Shown here: piece by piece, positions 23,990-33,987 of the stretch
How the letters are laid out: each line of letters opens with the position of its first letter
Numbering within the stretch: the stretch's first letter is position 1
From: Franconibacter pulveris DSM 19144
Lineage (GTDB): Bacteria > Pseudomonadota > Gammaproteobacteria > Enterobacterales > Enterobacteriaceae
Reading direction: 5' to 3'
Assembly (NCBI GenBank): GCA_000621185.1
Contig: KK211221.1
Location: 1-64,000 of the forward strand
DNA: 64,000 bases
The notes under the pieces: generated by a model
What the model saw: the letters and a program-made list of their open reading frames with translations, nothing else
Databases searched by the model: none
What the model was told of the DNA's origin: nothing
Translations under genes and position numbers: made by a program

Positions 23990-25495
23990 ATGAAAACGCT
24001 GCTGCGGCATATTCTGCCGCTCTCCTTGCGGGTCCGCTTTTTGCTGGCTACCGCCGCCGTGGTGCTGGTGCTCTCTCTTGCCTATGGCGCAGTAGCGCTG
24101 GTGGGCTACAGCGTGAGCTTCGACAAAACCACCTTTCGCCTGCTGCGCGGCGAAAGCAACCTGTTCTATACCCTCGCCAGCTGGCAAAACAACCGGCTTA
24201 GCGTTGAGATCCCGGAAAATCTGGATATCCAGAGCCCGACGATAGCGCTGATTTACGATGAGAGAGGCCATCTGCTCTGGGCGCAGCGCAACCTGCCCTG
24301 GCTTATCAAGAAAATTCGCCCCGACTGGCTTACCGCCAACGGCTTCCACGAGCTGGAGGCCAACTTTCGCGCCAGTAGCGACCTGCTCGGCGCCAACCAC
24401 TCCCTGCAAAAACAGCTCAGCGATTTTCGCCGCGAAGAAGATGATAACGAGATGACCCACTCGGTGGCGGTTAACCAGTACCCCGCTACGGCCAGAATGC
24501 CCGCGCTGACGGTGGTGGTGGTGGATACCATTCCGATGGAGCTCAAAGGCAGCTACACCGTCTGGAACTGGTTTATCTATGTGCTAATGGCCAACCTGCT
24601 GCTGGTGATTCCGCTGCTCTGGCTGGCGGCCTGGTGGAGCTTACGGCCTATCGAGGCGCTGGCGGGCGAGGTGCGCGAGCTGGAAGAGCATCACCGTGAC
24701 CGGCTCAATCCTGAAACGACGCGTGAACTGACAAGCCTTGTCAGCAACCTCAACCGGCTGCTGAAAAGCGAGCGCGAACGCTACGACAAATATCGTCATA
24801 CGCTGACTGACCTGACGCACAGCCTGAAAACGCCGCTGGCGGTGCTGCAAAGCACGCTGCGTTCGCTGCGCACCGGCAAGCTGGATGTGGAAAAAGCGGA
24901 GCCGGTGATGCTTGAACAGATAAGCCGTATTTCACAGCAAATCGGTTATTACCTGCACCGCGCCAGTATGCGCAGCGACAGTCTGCTGCTGAGCCGCGAG
25001 CTGCATTCCGTCGCGCCGCTGCTGGACAACCTCACCTCCGCACTGAACAAGGTTTACCAGCGCAAAGGGGTCACTATCACACTTGATATCTCGCCGGAGA
25101 TAACCTTTATCGGCGAGCAGAACGACTTTATGGAAGTGATGGGCAATCTGCTGGATAACGCCTGCAAATACTGCCTGGAGTTCGTTGAAGTGAGCGCCCG
25201 TCAGAGCGATGACCAGCTGCGCCTGATAGTAGAGGATGACGGGCCGGGCATTCCGCACAGCAAACGGGCGCTGGTCTTTGACCGGGGACAACGCGTTGAT
25301 ACGCTGCGCCCAGGCCAGGGCGTGGGGCTGTCGGTCGCCCGCGAAATCGTTGAGCAGTACGACGGAGAGATCCTGACCGGCGACAGCGAGCTTGGCGGCG
25401 CGCGCATGGAGGTGATTTTCGCCCGTCAGCAGCCGATAGCTGGCGAAGCTTCCGCCAGTTCGCGAAAAAACAACCTAAACAGCCACGCAGAGTGA
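23990..25495 (+). CDS. phoQ: Sensor histidine kinase/phosphatase PhoQ
   Basis: The 501-aa product compares with about 486 in E. coli. TM1 is about residues 17-40, then a PhoQ sensor domain whose acidic patch reads [16 protein letters not shown]2 (about 195-215) and HAMP. The dimerisation helix carries the phospho-histidine in [16 protein letters not shown], and the ATPase domain has [10 protein letters not shown] and VEDDGPGIP. It senses low Mg2+, acid pH and cationic peptides. The acidic patch has Asn where E. coli has an acidic/small residue. The C-terminus extends beyond the kinase fold with a Ser/Asn-rich tail. Confidence 0.97.
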   Translation: MKTLLRHILPLSLRVRFLLATAAVVLVLSLAYGAVALVGYSVSFDKTTFRLLRGESNLFYTLASWQNNRLSVEIPENLDIQSPTIALIYDERGHLLWAQRNLPWLIKKIRPDWLTANGFHELEANFRASSDLLGANHSLQKQLSDFRREEDDNEMTHSVAVNQYPATARMPALTVVVVDTIPMELKGSYTVWNWFIYVLMANLLLVIPLLWLAAWWSLRPIEALAGEVRELEEHHRDRLNPETTRELTSLVSNLNRLLKSERERYDKYRHTLTDLTHSLKTPLAVLQSTLRSLRTGKLDVEKAEPVMLEQISRISQQIGYYLHRASMRSDSLLLSRELHSVAPLLDNLTSALNKVYQRKGVTITLDISPEITFIGEQNDFMEVMGNLLDNACKYCLEFVEVSARQSDDQLRLIVEDDGPGIPHSKRALVFDRGQRVDTLRPGQGVGLSVAREIVEQYDGEILTGDSELGGARMEVIFARQQPIAGEASASSRKNNLNSHAE

Positions 25496-25544
25496 GCAGC
25501 GTCCGTTATAATCCGACTCATATTCTGAGCCTGCGGAACACAAT

Positions 25545-26666
25545 ATGGACTATCACGTAGAAATAAACTGGCCCGACTTTATTGAACGCTACTGGCAAAA
25601 ACGCCCGGTAGTGCTCAAGCGCGGCATTAAAAACTTCATCGACCCCATTTCCCCGGACGAGCTGGCGGGGCTGGCGATGGAAAACGAAGTGGACAGCCGC
25701 CTGGTGAGCCATCTTGATGGCAAATGGCAGGTGAGCCACGGGCCGTTTGAAAGCTACGATCACTTAGGCGAAAACGACTGGTCGCTGCTGGTGCAGGCGG
25801 TGGATCACTGGCATGAACCCACGGCCGCGCTGATGCGCCCTTTCCGCGCCCTGCCCGACTGGCGCATCGACGATCTGATGATCTCTTTCTCTGTGCCGGG
25901 CGGCGGCGTCGGTCCGCATCTCGATCAGTACGACGTGTTTATCATTCAGGGTGCCGGCCGCCGCCGCTGGCGCGTGGGTGAAAAGACGCCGATGAAGCAG
26001 CATTGCCCTCACCCGGACCTGCTGCAGGTGGATCCGTTTGATGCAATCATTGATGAAGAGATGGAGCCAGGCGACATCCTTTATATTCCGCCGGGCTTTC
26101 CCCATGAAGGCTATTCGCTGGAAAACTCCCTCAACTACTCTGTTGGCTTTCGCGCGCCGAGCGGCCGGGAGCTTATCAGCGGCTTTGCGGATTACGTACT
26201 GCAGCGTGAACTGGGCGGCCAGCGTTACAGCGACCCGGATGTGCCGCTGCGCGCGCAGCCAGCGGATATCGTGCCGGCGGAGCTGGATAAGCTGCGCGGC
26301 ATGATGCTTGAGCTGATTGATCAGCCGGAGCATTTCAACGCCTGGTTTGGCGAGTTCATCACCCAGTCGCGTCACGAACTGGACGTTGCGCCGCCGGAAC
26401 CGCCTTATCAGCCAGATGAGATTTACGATGCCCTGAAGCAGGGCGACAAGCTGGTGCGTCTGGGCGGCCTGCGCGTACTGCGCATCGGCGAAGAGGTGTT
26501 TGTTAACGGCGAGAAAATCGACAGCCCGCATCGCCCGGCGCTTAACGCGCTGGCAAACCATGTGGTGCTGAGCGACGCGCTGTTTGCCGACGCGCTGGAA
26601 GACCCATCCCTCCTCGCCACGCTGGCGGCGCTGGTTAACAGCGGCTACTGGTATTTCGAAGATTAA
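25545..26666 (+). CDS. roxA: Ribosomal oxygenase RoxA (50S L16 arginine hydroxylase)
   Basis: The 373-aa product is the E. coli YcfD/RoxA length. It is a JmjC-type Fe(II)/2-oxoglutarate oxygenase that hydroxylates an arginine of ribosomal protein L16. The metal triad is visible as HLDQYDVF (His and Asp) and FPHEGYS (distal His). The C-terminal winged-helix part follows. It lies between phoQ and pepT as in E. coli, with its own TATAAT-like promoter near 25508. Confidence 0.95.
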   Translation: MDYHVEINWPDFIERYWQKRPVVLKRGIKNFIDPISPDELAGLAMENEVDSRLVSHLDGKWQVSHGPFESYDHLGENDWSLLVQAVDHWHEPTAALMRPFRALPDWRIDDLMISFSVPGGGVGPHLDQYDVFIIQGAGRRRWRVGEKTPMKQHCPHPDLLQVDPFDAIIDEEMEPGDILYIPPGFPHEGYSLENSLNYSVGFRAPSGRELISGFADYVLQRELGGQRYSDPDVPLRAQPADIVPAELDKLRGMMLELIDQPEHFNAWFGEFITQSRHELDVAPPEPPYQPDEIYDALKQGDKLVRLGGLRVLRIGEEVFVNGEKIDSPHRPALNALANHVVLSDALFADALEDPSLLATLAALVNSGYWYFED

Positions 26667-26773
26667 GCAGCTGGCTTTTGCCCCTTACCCTTTCCCGAAG
26701 ATGTGAGGGGCACAGCCTTTACAGGGCGGTTAAGCAACGCGCCGCCCGTCGCGACTTCGGGAAACAGGTAAAG

Positions 26774-28000
26774 CTAAGCGCGCTGCGTCGTTAACTCAGC
26801 AATGCGCACGATAACCGCTACCGCTTTCTCCATGCCTTCCAGCGACGCGAATTCATGCTTGCCGTGATAGTTATACCCACCGGTGAAAATATTCGGGCAG
26901 GGTAAGCCCATAAAAGAAAGCTGCGCGCCGTCGGTGCCGCCGCGAATCGGCTTCATTATCGGTTCAATATCGCAATCGCGCATCGCCTGCTCGGCAATGC
27001 TGATAATGTGCGGGTGTTCTGCGACCTTCTCGCGCATATTGTAGTAGCTGTCTTCTATCGCCAGTTCGATATAGCAATCCGGGTGCAACCCTTTGCCGAC
27101 TTTTTTGGCGATCTCCATCATCTTGCGCTTACGCGCCTCAAAACCGCCACGCTCAAAGTCGCGAATGATGTAGTGCATCTCCGCCCGGTCAACGGTGCCT
27201 TTGATACTCGTGAGATGATAAAAACCTTCATAGCCTTCAGTGCACTCAGGGCTTTCATCGGCAGGCACTTCGGCATGCAGGCGAGCGGCGAGCGACAACG
27301 CATTCACCATCACCCCTTTCGCGGTGCCGGGATGCACGTTGTTACCGACAATTTTGATGGTAACCGAGGCGGCGTTAAAGTTTTCAAACTCCAGCTCGCC
27401 TATGCCACCGCCATCCATGGTGTAAGCCCAGCGGGCGTCAAACGCCTCAACGTCAAAATGTTTCGCCCCTTTACCCACCTCTTCATCCGGGGTGAACGCC
27501 ACGCGGATATCGCCATGCGGCACATTTTTTTGCTTGAGGGTCGCCAGCGCGGTCATTATCTCCGCCACGCCCGCTTTATCATCCGCGCCCAGCAGCGTTT
27601 TGCCGTCGGTGGTAATCAACGTATGCCCCAGCAGTTGATGAAGCACCGGGAACATCACCGGCGAGAGAATCTCTTCGCCTGTCCCTAACGCAATATCACC
27701 GCCGCGGTAGTTTTCCACGATCTGCGGGTTAACGTTTTTGGCGGTGAAGTCAGGGGAGGTATCGACGTGGGAAATAAATCCAATCGGCGGCACCGGTTTC
27801 GCCACGTTGGAAGGCAGCGTTCCCATCACCGTGCCGTGCTCGCTGAGAGTGACGTTCACCAGTCCCAGCTCCTCAAGCTGGCTTTTCAGCAACCGCAGCA
27901 GCTTCCACTGCCCCTCTGTGCTCGGCACCTGACGCACGCCAGGCTTTGACTGGGTGTCCAGAGAGACATACTGCAGAAACCGCTCGAGTAATTTATCCAT
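26774..28000 (-). CDS. pepT: Peptidase T (tripeptidase)
   Basis: The 408-aa product matches E. coli PepT. It is a dinuclear-zinc M20 aminotripeptidase in the cytoplasm. Metal and catalytic motifs are visible: [40 protein letters not shown] and the C-terminal [11 protein letters not shown]. It is convergent with roxA, with about 105 bp between and no clear terminator. No complete FNR palindrome was found upstream, although a TTGAT half-site occurs. Confidence 0.97.
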   Translation of the reverse strand: MDKLLERFLQYVSLDTQSKPGVRQVPSTEGQWKLLRLLKSQLEELGLVNVTLSEHGTVMGTLPSNVAKPVPPIGFISHVDTSPDFTAKNVNPQIVENYRGGDIALGTGEEILSPVMFPVLHQLLGHTLITTDGKTLLGADDKAGVAEIMTALATLKQKNVPHGDIRVAFTPDEEVGKGAKHFDVEAFDARWAYTMDGGGIGELEFENFNAASVTIKIVGNNVHPGTAKGVMVNALSLAARLHAEVPADESPECTEGYEGFYHLTSIKGTVDRAEMHYIIRDFERGGFEARKRKMMEIAKKVGKGLHPDCYIELAIEDSYYNMREKVAEHPHIISIAEQAMRDCDIEPIMKPIRGGTDGAQLSFMGLPCPNIFTGGYNYHGKHEFASLEGMEKAVAVIVRIAELTTQRA

Positions 28001-28157
28001 AGTGTCACCCTCTTGATTTTTGTGACCTCATTATCAATAACCCGCAACACAGAGTTATTGCGTCAGGTCACTTTTAACAGGACGGCGGAGGAAATAATCC
28101 TCCGCTGAATCTGTTTCTCTTTAGCATCCAGAGCGGCGGCTACGCCACCTTTTTATT

Positions 28158-29612
28158 TCAGGCGGTTTCGCCTGCGGCTGCGCGCTCCTGCTCGCCAAAG
28201 CGCTGGCGCATCGCGGTTTCGATTTGCTCAAGGGATTTACCGCGGGTCTCCGGCAGCGCCATGGCGACAAAAATCAGCGAGCCGATATTAATCAGCGCAA
28301 AGATAAAGAAAGTGGTATTGCCCGCCACCGCCAGCAGTGGAGGAAAGGCGAAGGCCACAATGGCGTTGCAGATCCACTGGAAAGAGACCGCCGTGCCGGT
28401 GAGCGCGCCGCGGACCTTCATCGGGAATAGCTCAGACATCAGCAGCCAGTAAACCGGTGAGATACACATTTGCATAAAAAACAGGAAGACCAGGATGCAG
28501 CCGAGCGCCAGCAGGCTCTGCGTCATATCCTGCGGCATAAATACCAGTACGCAACCTAGCGCTATCTGCGCGCAGATAACGATTGTCAGACCAGTCATCA
28601 GCATGGGACGTCGGCCAAAACGGCTGACGCCCTTAATGCCCGCAATCGCCGCCAGCACTGAAACGATGCCATTGCCAATCGTCGCCGCGATGGATGCGCT
28701 GGTGCCCATGCCGGTGGTTTTAAGAATGATCGGCGTGTAATACATAAAGGCGTTGACGCCGGTGAACTGTAAAACAAACCCCATACCGGCGCCGGTCAAC
28801 ACCAGACGAAGCACCCATTTTTGTTTCAGCAATTCCTTTGTTGAAGGCCCCTGTTGCGATTCGCGGGCCTGCTGCTTCATATCCGACATCTCTTTTTGCA
28901 CTTCGCGCGGGTGTTCACGAAGGGTCTTCAATACGCGTAAGGCATCTTTGACCCGGCCTTCGGCAACCAGCCAGTGCGGCGAAGCAGGAACGAAAAAAGT
29001 GCCGATAAACAGCAACACGCCCGGCACCATCGCCAACGCCAGCATATAGCGCCACAGATGCGGATCGTTTAAGAGATAGCTCATCAGCGCGCTAACGATA
29101 TAGGCCACGAGCTGGCCTGAGACAATCATCAGCTCATTACGGCTGACCAGCGGCGCACGTTTGCGCGGCCCGGCTATCTCGGCGATAAAAACCGGTACGG
29201 TAGAGGAGCCGCCGCCTACCGCGACGCCAAGCAAAAAGCGCATCACGATCATGATATTGACCGTTGGCGCCAGCGCCGTGCCCAGCGCGCCTAACACAAA
29301 GAGCAGCGCAAGGCTGCGTAAGGTAATGCGTCTGCCGAAGCGGTCGGAGAGATAGCCGCTGAGAAACGCCCCCAGCGCGGCGCCGAAAATCAAAGAGGAG
29401 GTCACTAAACCTTCAGTAAACGGGTTCAGCCCCAGCCCGCCCTGCGGCGCCGGCAATGTCATAAACGGCAGCGCGCCGGAAATAATGCCCGTATCGTACC
29501 CGTATGCCAGCGAGCCCATTGTCGCCACCAGCACCACAAAAAAGAGGCGCTGGCGGACGCTGTCGCCTGAAGCCTGTTCAGGTGTTTCTTTGTCGTAATC
29601 GTTTTTTTCCAT
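28158..29612 (-). CDS. Major facilitator superfamily sugar:proton symporter
   Basis: The 484-aa protein has twelve predicted helices. Sugar-porter signatures are clear: GYDTGIISGALPFM in TM1, GYLSDRFGRRITL after TM2, RFLLGVAVGGGSSTVPVFIAE, the PASPHWL motif, QFTGVNAFMYYTPI in TM7 and PETRGKSLEQIE at the end. It most resembles GalP/XylE/inositol-type transporters; the substrate cannot be told. ATG 29612 has AAGGA 6 nt upstream. A CRP site lies upstream (29724-29739), consistent with catabolite control. It is not in this place in E. coli. Confidence 0.9.
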   Translation of the reverse strand: MEKNDYDKETPEQASGDSVRQRLFFVVLVATMGSLAYGYDTGIISGALPFMTLPAPQGGLGLNPFTEGLVTSSLIFGAALGAFLSGYLSDRFGRRITLRSLALLFVLGALGTALAPTVNIMIVMRFLLGVAVGGGSSTVPVFIAEIAGPRKRAPLVSRNELMIVSGQLVAYIVSALMSYLLNDPHLWRYMLALAMVPGVLLFIGTFFVPASPHWLVAEGRVKDALRVLKTLREHPREVQKEMSDMKQQARESQQGPSTKELLKQKWVLRLVLTGAGMGFVLQFTGVNAFMYYTPIILKTTGMGTSASIAATIGNGIVSVLAAIAGIKGVSRFGRRPMLMTGLTIVICAQIALGCVLVFMPQDMTQSLLALGCILVFLFFMQMCISPVYWLLMSELFPMKVRGALTGTAVSFQWICNAIVAFAFPPLLAVAGNTTFFIFALINIGSLIFVAMALPETRGKSLEQIETAMRQRFGEQERAAAGETA

Positions 29613-29690
29613 AGTATTCCTTCCCTGTTAAGGCTTTAGTCTGGCGAAACCCGAAGCGCAGGCGCCTGTATTATTTAACGTTCCTTATGA

Positions 29691-29739
29691 ATTATAGGCA
29701 GCGCCTCGCTTTCAATAGATTTATGTGATGGATATCACT
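29691..29739 (-). promoter_or_regulatory. CRP site and promoter of the sugar porter
   Basis: TGTGA-TGGATA-TCACT (29724-29739) matches the CRP consensus at nine of ten key positions. A minus-strand TATAAT lies at 29696-29691, about 28 bp away, and no good -35 hexamer accompanies it, as expected of an activator-dependent promoter. Confidence 0.7.
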
Positions 29740-30079
29740 AAATCCCAGAATCCTCTTAGGTGCAGGACATACCAGACGAAAGCCGTGAAGCGTGCCAGGC
29801 TTTTAGCGAAAAGAAGAAGCGTAAGGGTGCTATCAGACGCTTTCTGGTTCTGTTTTTTGCGCAAGGCAAGCGTCGCGGAAAACGGAAAACGCCATTCTGT
29901 GCGGCGGCGCCCCGCTTTTGCGGCAGGTAACAGCCGCAAACCGTCACAACCATTGGCGATTTCAATGGTTTGCCGTAGAATGCCTGCCCTTAATTAAGTG
30001 CCAAACCCTAAGGTGGTTCATCACAAACCCCGCATCCGGTCAGCTTCCCGGTGCGTTCTTAATGGGACAGAGTTAAAAA
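29740..30079. other. Intergenic region before potA
   Basis: No supported gene or RNA. It should hold the potABCD promoter. The reading frames here lack ribosome sites and recognisable composition. The leader ends in an ATG followed four codons later by TAA (30062-30076). Confidence 0.4.
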
Positions 30080-31198
30080 TTGAATACACAACCACGCGCG
30101 CTTTCCCCGCTGCTGCAACTGGCGGGCATTGAAAAAAGCTTTGATGGTAAGCACGTCATTTCTGATTTCTCCCTCACCATTAATCATGGCGAATTCCTGA
30201 CACTCCTTGGGCCTTCCGGCTGCGGCAAAACCACCGTGTTACGGCTTATCGCCGGGCTGGAGAATGTCGACGCGGGCGAGATAACCCTCGAAGGCCAGTC
30301 CATTACTCAGGTGCCGGCGGAACACCGCCACGTCAATACCGTTTTCCAGAGCTACGCGCTCTTTCCGCATATGACGGTGTTTGAAAACGTCGCTTTCGGC
30401 CTGCGCATGCAGAAAACCCCGGCCAGCGAAATCGCCCCGCGCGTTACCGAAGCGCTGAAAATGGTGCAACTGGAAGCGTTCGCCGAACGTAAACCGCACC
30501 AGCTTTCCGGCGGCCAGCAGCAGCGCGTGGCGATTGCCCGCGCCGTGGTGAATAAACCTCGCCTGCTGCTGCTTGATGAATCGCTCTCCGCCCTCGACTA
30601 TAAGCTGCGTAAACAGATGCAGAATGAGCTTAAGGCGCTGCAGCGTAAGCTCGGCATCACCTTTGTGTTCGTAACGCACGATCAGGAAGAGGCGCTGACC
30701 ATGTCCGATCGCATCGTCGTGATGCGCGACGGGCGCATTGAGCAGGACGGCAGCCCGCGTGAAATTTACGAAGAGCCGAAGAACCTGTTCGTGGCGAGCT
30801 TTATCGGCGAGATTAATATCTTCGACGCCACCGTACTGGAGCCGCTCGCAGACCATCGCGTGCGGGCGGACGTGGAAGGGCGTGAATGTTTTATCACCGT
30901 GCCGTTCACCGTCGAAAAAGGCCAGCGCCTGAAGGTGCTGCTGCGCCCGGAAGATTTGCGCGTTGAGGAGATTAACGGCGCCTGCGACGCGGAAGGGTTG
31001 ATAGGTTACGTGCGCGAGCGCAACTACAAAGGCATGACGCTGGAATCCGTGCTGGAGCTGGAAAACGGCAAAATGGTGCAGGTGAGCGAATTCTTCAATG
31101 AAGACGACCCCGATGTTGACCATTCGCTAAACCAAAAAATGGCGGTCACCTGGGTCGAGAGCTGGGAGGTGGTGCTGGCCGATGAAGAGCTCGCGTAA
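30080..31198 (+). CDS. potA: Spermidine/putrescine ABC transporter ATPase PotA
   Basis: The 372-aa product is the ATPase of the polyamine importer. Walker A is GPSGCGKTT, the signature [14 protein letters not shown], Walker [13 protein letters not shown], with a C-terminal TOBE regulatory domain. E. coli PotA begins six codons earlier (MGQSKK...). Here the matching ATG (30062) is followed by an in-frame TAA at 30074-30076, so translation must start at TTG 30080 or by re-initiation. The stop overlaps potB by 17 bp. Confidence 0.96.
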   Translation: MNTQPRALSPLLQLAGIEKSFDGKHVISDFSLTINHGEFLTLLGPSGCGKTTVLRLIAGLENVDAGEITLEGQSITQVPAEHRHVNTVFQSYALFPHMTVFENVAFGLRMQKTPASEIAPRVTEALKMVQLEAFAERKPHQLSGGQQQRVAIARAVVNKPRLLLLDESLSALDYKLRKQMQNELKALQRKLGITFVFVTHDQEEALTMSDRIVVMRDGRIEQDGSPREIYEEPKNLFVASFIGEINIFDATVLEPLADHRVRADVEGRECFITVPFTVEKGQRLKVLLRPEDLRVEEINGACDAEGLIGYVRERNYKGMTLESVLELENGKMVQVSEFFNEDDPDVDHSLNQKMAVTWVESWEVVLADEELA

Positions 31199-32039
31199 AT
31201 TCCAGAATGTGGTGATCGCCACGATCGTCGGCTGGCTGCTGCTGTTTGTTTTTCTGCCCAACCTGATGATCATCGCAACCAGTTTCCTGACCCGCGACGA
31301 CGCGAATTTCGTCAAGCTGGTCTTTACGCTGGATAACTACGCGCGTCTGCTCGACCCGCTCTACTTCCAGGTGCTGCTGCACTCGCTGAATATGGCGCTG
31401 CTGGCAACGCTCGCCTGTCTGGCGCTCGGCTACCCCTTCGCCTGGTTTCTGGCGAAGCTGCCGGAAAAAGTGCGCCCGCTGCTGCTGTTTCTGCTGATTG
31501 TTCCTTTCTGGACGAACTCGCTTATTCGCATTTACGGGCTGAAGATATTTCTTAGCACCAAAGGGTATCTCAACACCTTTCTGCTCTGGCTCGGCGTGAT
31601 TGATGAGCCGATGCGCATTATGTATACCCCCTCCGCCGTCATTATCGGCCTGGTCTATATTCTGTTGCCATTTATGGTGATGCCGCTCTACTCCAGCATT
31701 GAAAAACTGGATAAGCCGCTACTGGAGGCCGCGAGAGACCTCGGCGCCGGCAAGCTGCAAACTTTTATTCGCATCATCATTCCGTTGACCATGCCGGGCA
31801 TTGTGGCGGGCTGCTTGCTGGTAATGCTCCCGGCAATGGGACTGTTTTACGTTTCGGACCTGATGGGCGGTGCGAAAAACTTGCTTATCGGCAACGTGAT
31901 TAAGAGCCAGTTCCTGAATATCCGCGACTGGCCTTTTGGCTCGGCCACCAGCATTACGCTGACCGCAGTCATGGGGCTGATGCTGCTCTTTTACTGGCGC
32001 GCCGCGCGCCTGCTTAATAAGAAGGTGGAACTGGAATGA
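31182..32039 (+). CDS. potB: Polyamine ABC transporter permease PotB
   Basis: This 285-aa integral membrane protein has six helices and the permease EAA motif [20 protein letters not shown]. It forms the channel with PotC for spermidine/putrescine uptake driven by PotA. It overlaps potA at the 5' end and potC at the 3' end (ATGA), so the operon is translationally coupled. The N-terminus is cytoplasmic and basic (MKSSRKFQ). Confidence 0.96.
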   Translation: MKSSRKFQNVVIATIVGWLLLFVFLPNLMIIATSFLTRDDANFVKLVFTLDNYARLLDPLYFQVLLHSLNMALLATLACLALGYPFAWFLAKLPEKVRPLLLFLLIVPFWTNSLIRIYGLKIFLSTKGYLNTFLLWLGVIDEPMRIMYTPSAVIIGLVYILLPFMVMPLYSSIEKLDKPLLEAARDLGAGKLQTFIRIIIPLTMPGIVAGCLLVMLPAMGLFYVSDLMGGAKNLLIGNVIKSQFLNIRDWPFGSATSITLTAVMGLMLLFYWRAARLLNKKVELE

Positions 32040-32827
32040 TTGGCCGACTGCTCAAGGGCGGTTTTATGGCCGCCATTTATGCTTACCTTTATATCCCGAT
32101 CATTATTCTGATCGTGAACTCGTTCAACAGCTCGCGCTTCGGCATCAACTGGCAGGGAGTCACCACTCACTGGTACAGCCTGCTGATGAACAACGACAGC
32201 CTGCTGCAGGCGGCGCAACACTCACTCACCATGGCGGTGTTTTCGGCGACGTTCGCCACGCTTATCGGCTCGCTGACCGCCGTGGCGCTCTACCGCTACC
32301 GCTTTCGCGGCAAGCCGTTCGTCAGCGGCATGCTGTTTGTGGTGATGATGTCGCCGGATATCGTGATGGCAATTTCGCTGCTGGTGCTCTTTATGCTGCT
32401 GGGCGTTTCGCTGGGCTTCTGGTCCCTGCTCTTCTCGCACATCACCTTCTGTCTGCCTTTTGTGGTGGTGACGGTTTACTCGCGCCTGAAAGGGTTCGAC
32501 GTGAAGATGCTGGAAGCGGCGAAAGATCTGGGCGCGAGCGAAGTGACTATTCTGCGCAAAATTATCCTGCCGCTGGCGATGCCCGCCGTGGCCGCAGGCT
32601 GGCTGCTGAGCTTTACCCTGTCGATGGACGACGTGGTGGTCTCCTCGTTCGTCACCGGTCCTGGCTATGAAATTTTACCGCTTAAGATCTATTCCATGGT
32701 GAAGGTTGGCGTGTCGCCAGAAGTCAACGCGCTCGCCACCATTTTGCTGGTACTCTCGCTGGCGCTTGTGCTTGCAAGCCAGCTCATCCTTCGTGATAAA
32801 ACGAAAATTCAGGGGACGTTAAAATGA
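32036..32827 (+). CDS. potC: Polyamine ABC transporter permease PotC
   Basis: The 263-aa second permease has six helices and an EAA loop MLEAAKDLGASEVTILRKI. It pairs with PotB in the membrane. Start and stop overlap neighbouring pot genes by 4 bp, and the length matches the E. coli protein (264) within one residue. Confidence 0.96.
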   Translation: MIGRLLKGGFMAAIYAYLYIPIIILIVNSFNSSRFGINWQGVTTHWYSLLMNNDSLLQAAQHSLTMAVFSATFATLIGSLTAVALYRYRFRGKPFVSGMLFVVMMSPDIVMAISLLVLFMLLGVSLGFWSLLFSHITFCLPFVVVTVYSRLKGFDVKMLEAAKDLGASEVTILRKIILPLAMPAVAAGWLLSFTLSMDDVVVSSFVTGPGYEILPLKIYSMVKVGVSPEVNALATILLVLSLALVLASQLILRDKTKIQGTLK

Positions 32828-33870
32828 TGAAATGGTCACGCCACCTGCTTGCGGCGGGCGCTCTGGCTCTCGGCATGAACGCCGCGCACGCTGATGACAG
32901 CAAAACGATTTATTTCTACAACTGGACCGAGTACGTGCCGCCGGGCCTGCTTGAACAGTTCACCAAAGAGACCGGCATTAAGGTTATCTATTCGACCTAT
33001 GAATCGAATGAAACCATGTACGCCAAGCTGAAAACCTACAAAGAGGGTGCTTACGATCTGGTGGTGCCTTCCACTTATTTTGTCGACAAGATGCGCAAGG
33101 AAGGGATGATCCAGAAGATCGACAAAAGCAAACTCAGCAACTTCCATAACCTCGATCCGGCCATGCTGAACAAGCCGTTCGACCCGGCTAACGATTACTC
33201 CATCCCCTATATCTGGGGCGCGACGGCGATTGGCGTTAACAGCGACGCGGTCGATCCGAAAACCGTAACCAGTTGGGCGGATCTCTGGAAGCCGGAGTAC
33301 AAAGGCAGCCTGCTCTTGACCGACGACGCCCGCGAAGTGTTCCAGATTGCGCTGCGCAAGCTGGGCCTTTCCGGCAACACGACCGACCCGAAAGAGATTG
33401 AAGCGGCTTACAAAGAGCTGCAAAAGCTGATGCCTAACGTGGCGGCGTTTAACTCCGATAACCCGGCCAACCCATACATGGAAGGCGAAGTCAACGTGGG
33501 GATGGTATGGAACGGCTCCGCCTTTGTGGCGCGCCAGGCCGGTACGCCGCTTGACGTTATCTGGCCGAAAGAAGGCGGCATCTTCTGGATGGACAGCCTC
33601 GCCATTCCCGCTAACGCGAAAAACGTCGACGGCGCGCTGAAGCTTATCAATTTCCTGCTGCGCCCGGACGTAGCGAAACAGGTAGCGGAAACCATCGGCT
33701 ACCCGACGCCGAACCTGGAAGCGCGCAAGCTGCTGAATAAAGAGGTGGCGAACGATAAAACGCTCTATCCGGATGACGCGACTATCAAGAACGGCGAATG
33801 GCAGAATGACGTCGGCGACGCCAGCGCGATTTACGAATCGTATTACCAGAAGCTGAAGGCGGGTCGCTAA
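32824..33870 (+). CDS. potD: Periplasmic spermidine/putrescine-binding protein PotD
   Basis: The 348-aa product equals the E. coli length. A Sec signal peptide ends in MNAAHA-DD at about residue 24. The mature protein has the polyamine pocket elements YFYNWTEYVPPGLLEQF, STYESNETMYAKL and the C-terminal NGEWQNDVGDASAIYE. It delivers polyamines to PotBC. ATG 32824 gives the E. coli-length protein; ATG 32827 is next to it. A pair of REP-like elements follows the stop. Confidence 0.97.
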   Translation: MMKWSRHLLAAGALALGMNAAHADDSKTIYFYNWTEYVPPGLLEQFTKETGIKVIYSTYESNETMYAKLKTYKEGAYDLVVPSTYFVDKMRKEGMIQKIDKSKLSNFHNLDPAMLNKPFDPANDYSIPYIWGATAIGVNSDAVDPKTVTSWADLWKPEYKGSLLLTDDAREVFQIALRKLGLSGNTTDPKEIEAAYKELQKLMPNVAAFNSDNPANPYMEGEVNVGMVWNGSAFVARQAGTPLDVIWPKEGGIFWMDSLAIPANAKNVDGALKLINFLLRPDVAKQVAETIGYPTPNLEARKLLNKEVANDKTLYPDDATIKNGEWQNDVGDASAIYESYYQKLKAGR

Positions 33871-33890
33871 GCCTTAGCGGCGGCAACCGT

Positions 33891-33970
33891 GGCGGGTGGC
33901 GCGCTGCGCACCCGCCCTGCACTGCTGGCAACGCAGGATGTTTTGTCGGGTGGGCGCGCAGCGCCCCACC
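33891..33970. repeat. Pair of REP/boxC-like palindromic elements
   Basis: Two imperfect palindromes lie between the convergent potD and cobB genes. One is at 33891-33916 (GGCGGGTG...CACCCGCC around a GC-rich centre) and the other at 33945-33970 (GTCGGGTGGGCGC...GCGCCCCACC). The GGGTG...CACCC(G) form resembles enterobacterial REP/boxC elements, which often sit at 3' ends of operons and stabilise or terminate transcripts. Confidence 0.6.
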
Positions 33971-33987
33971 TTATTGCACGCCGCCGT

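Noticed and set aside
28020..28050. FNR site upstream of pepT
   Set aside because: Only one TTGAT half-site with a poor partner is seen, weaker than the perfect site before ndh.
28080..28110. GCGGAGGA/TCCTCCGC hairpin between pepT and the sugar porter
   Set aside because: The stem is good but no U tract follows on either strand, so it is not listed as a terminator.
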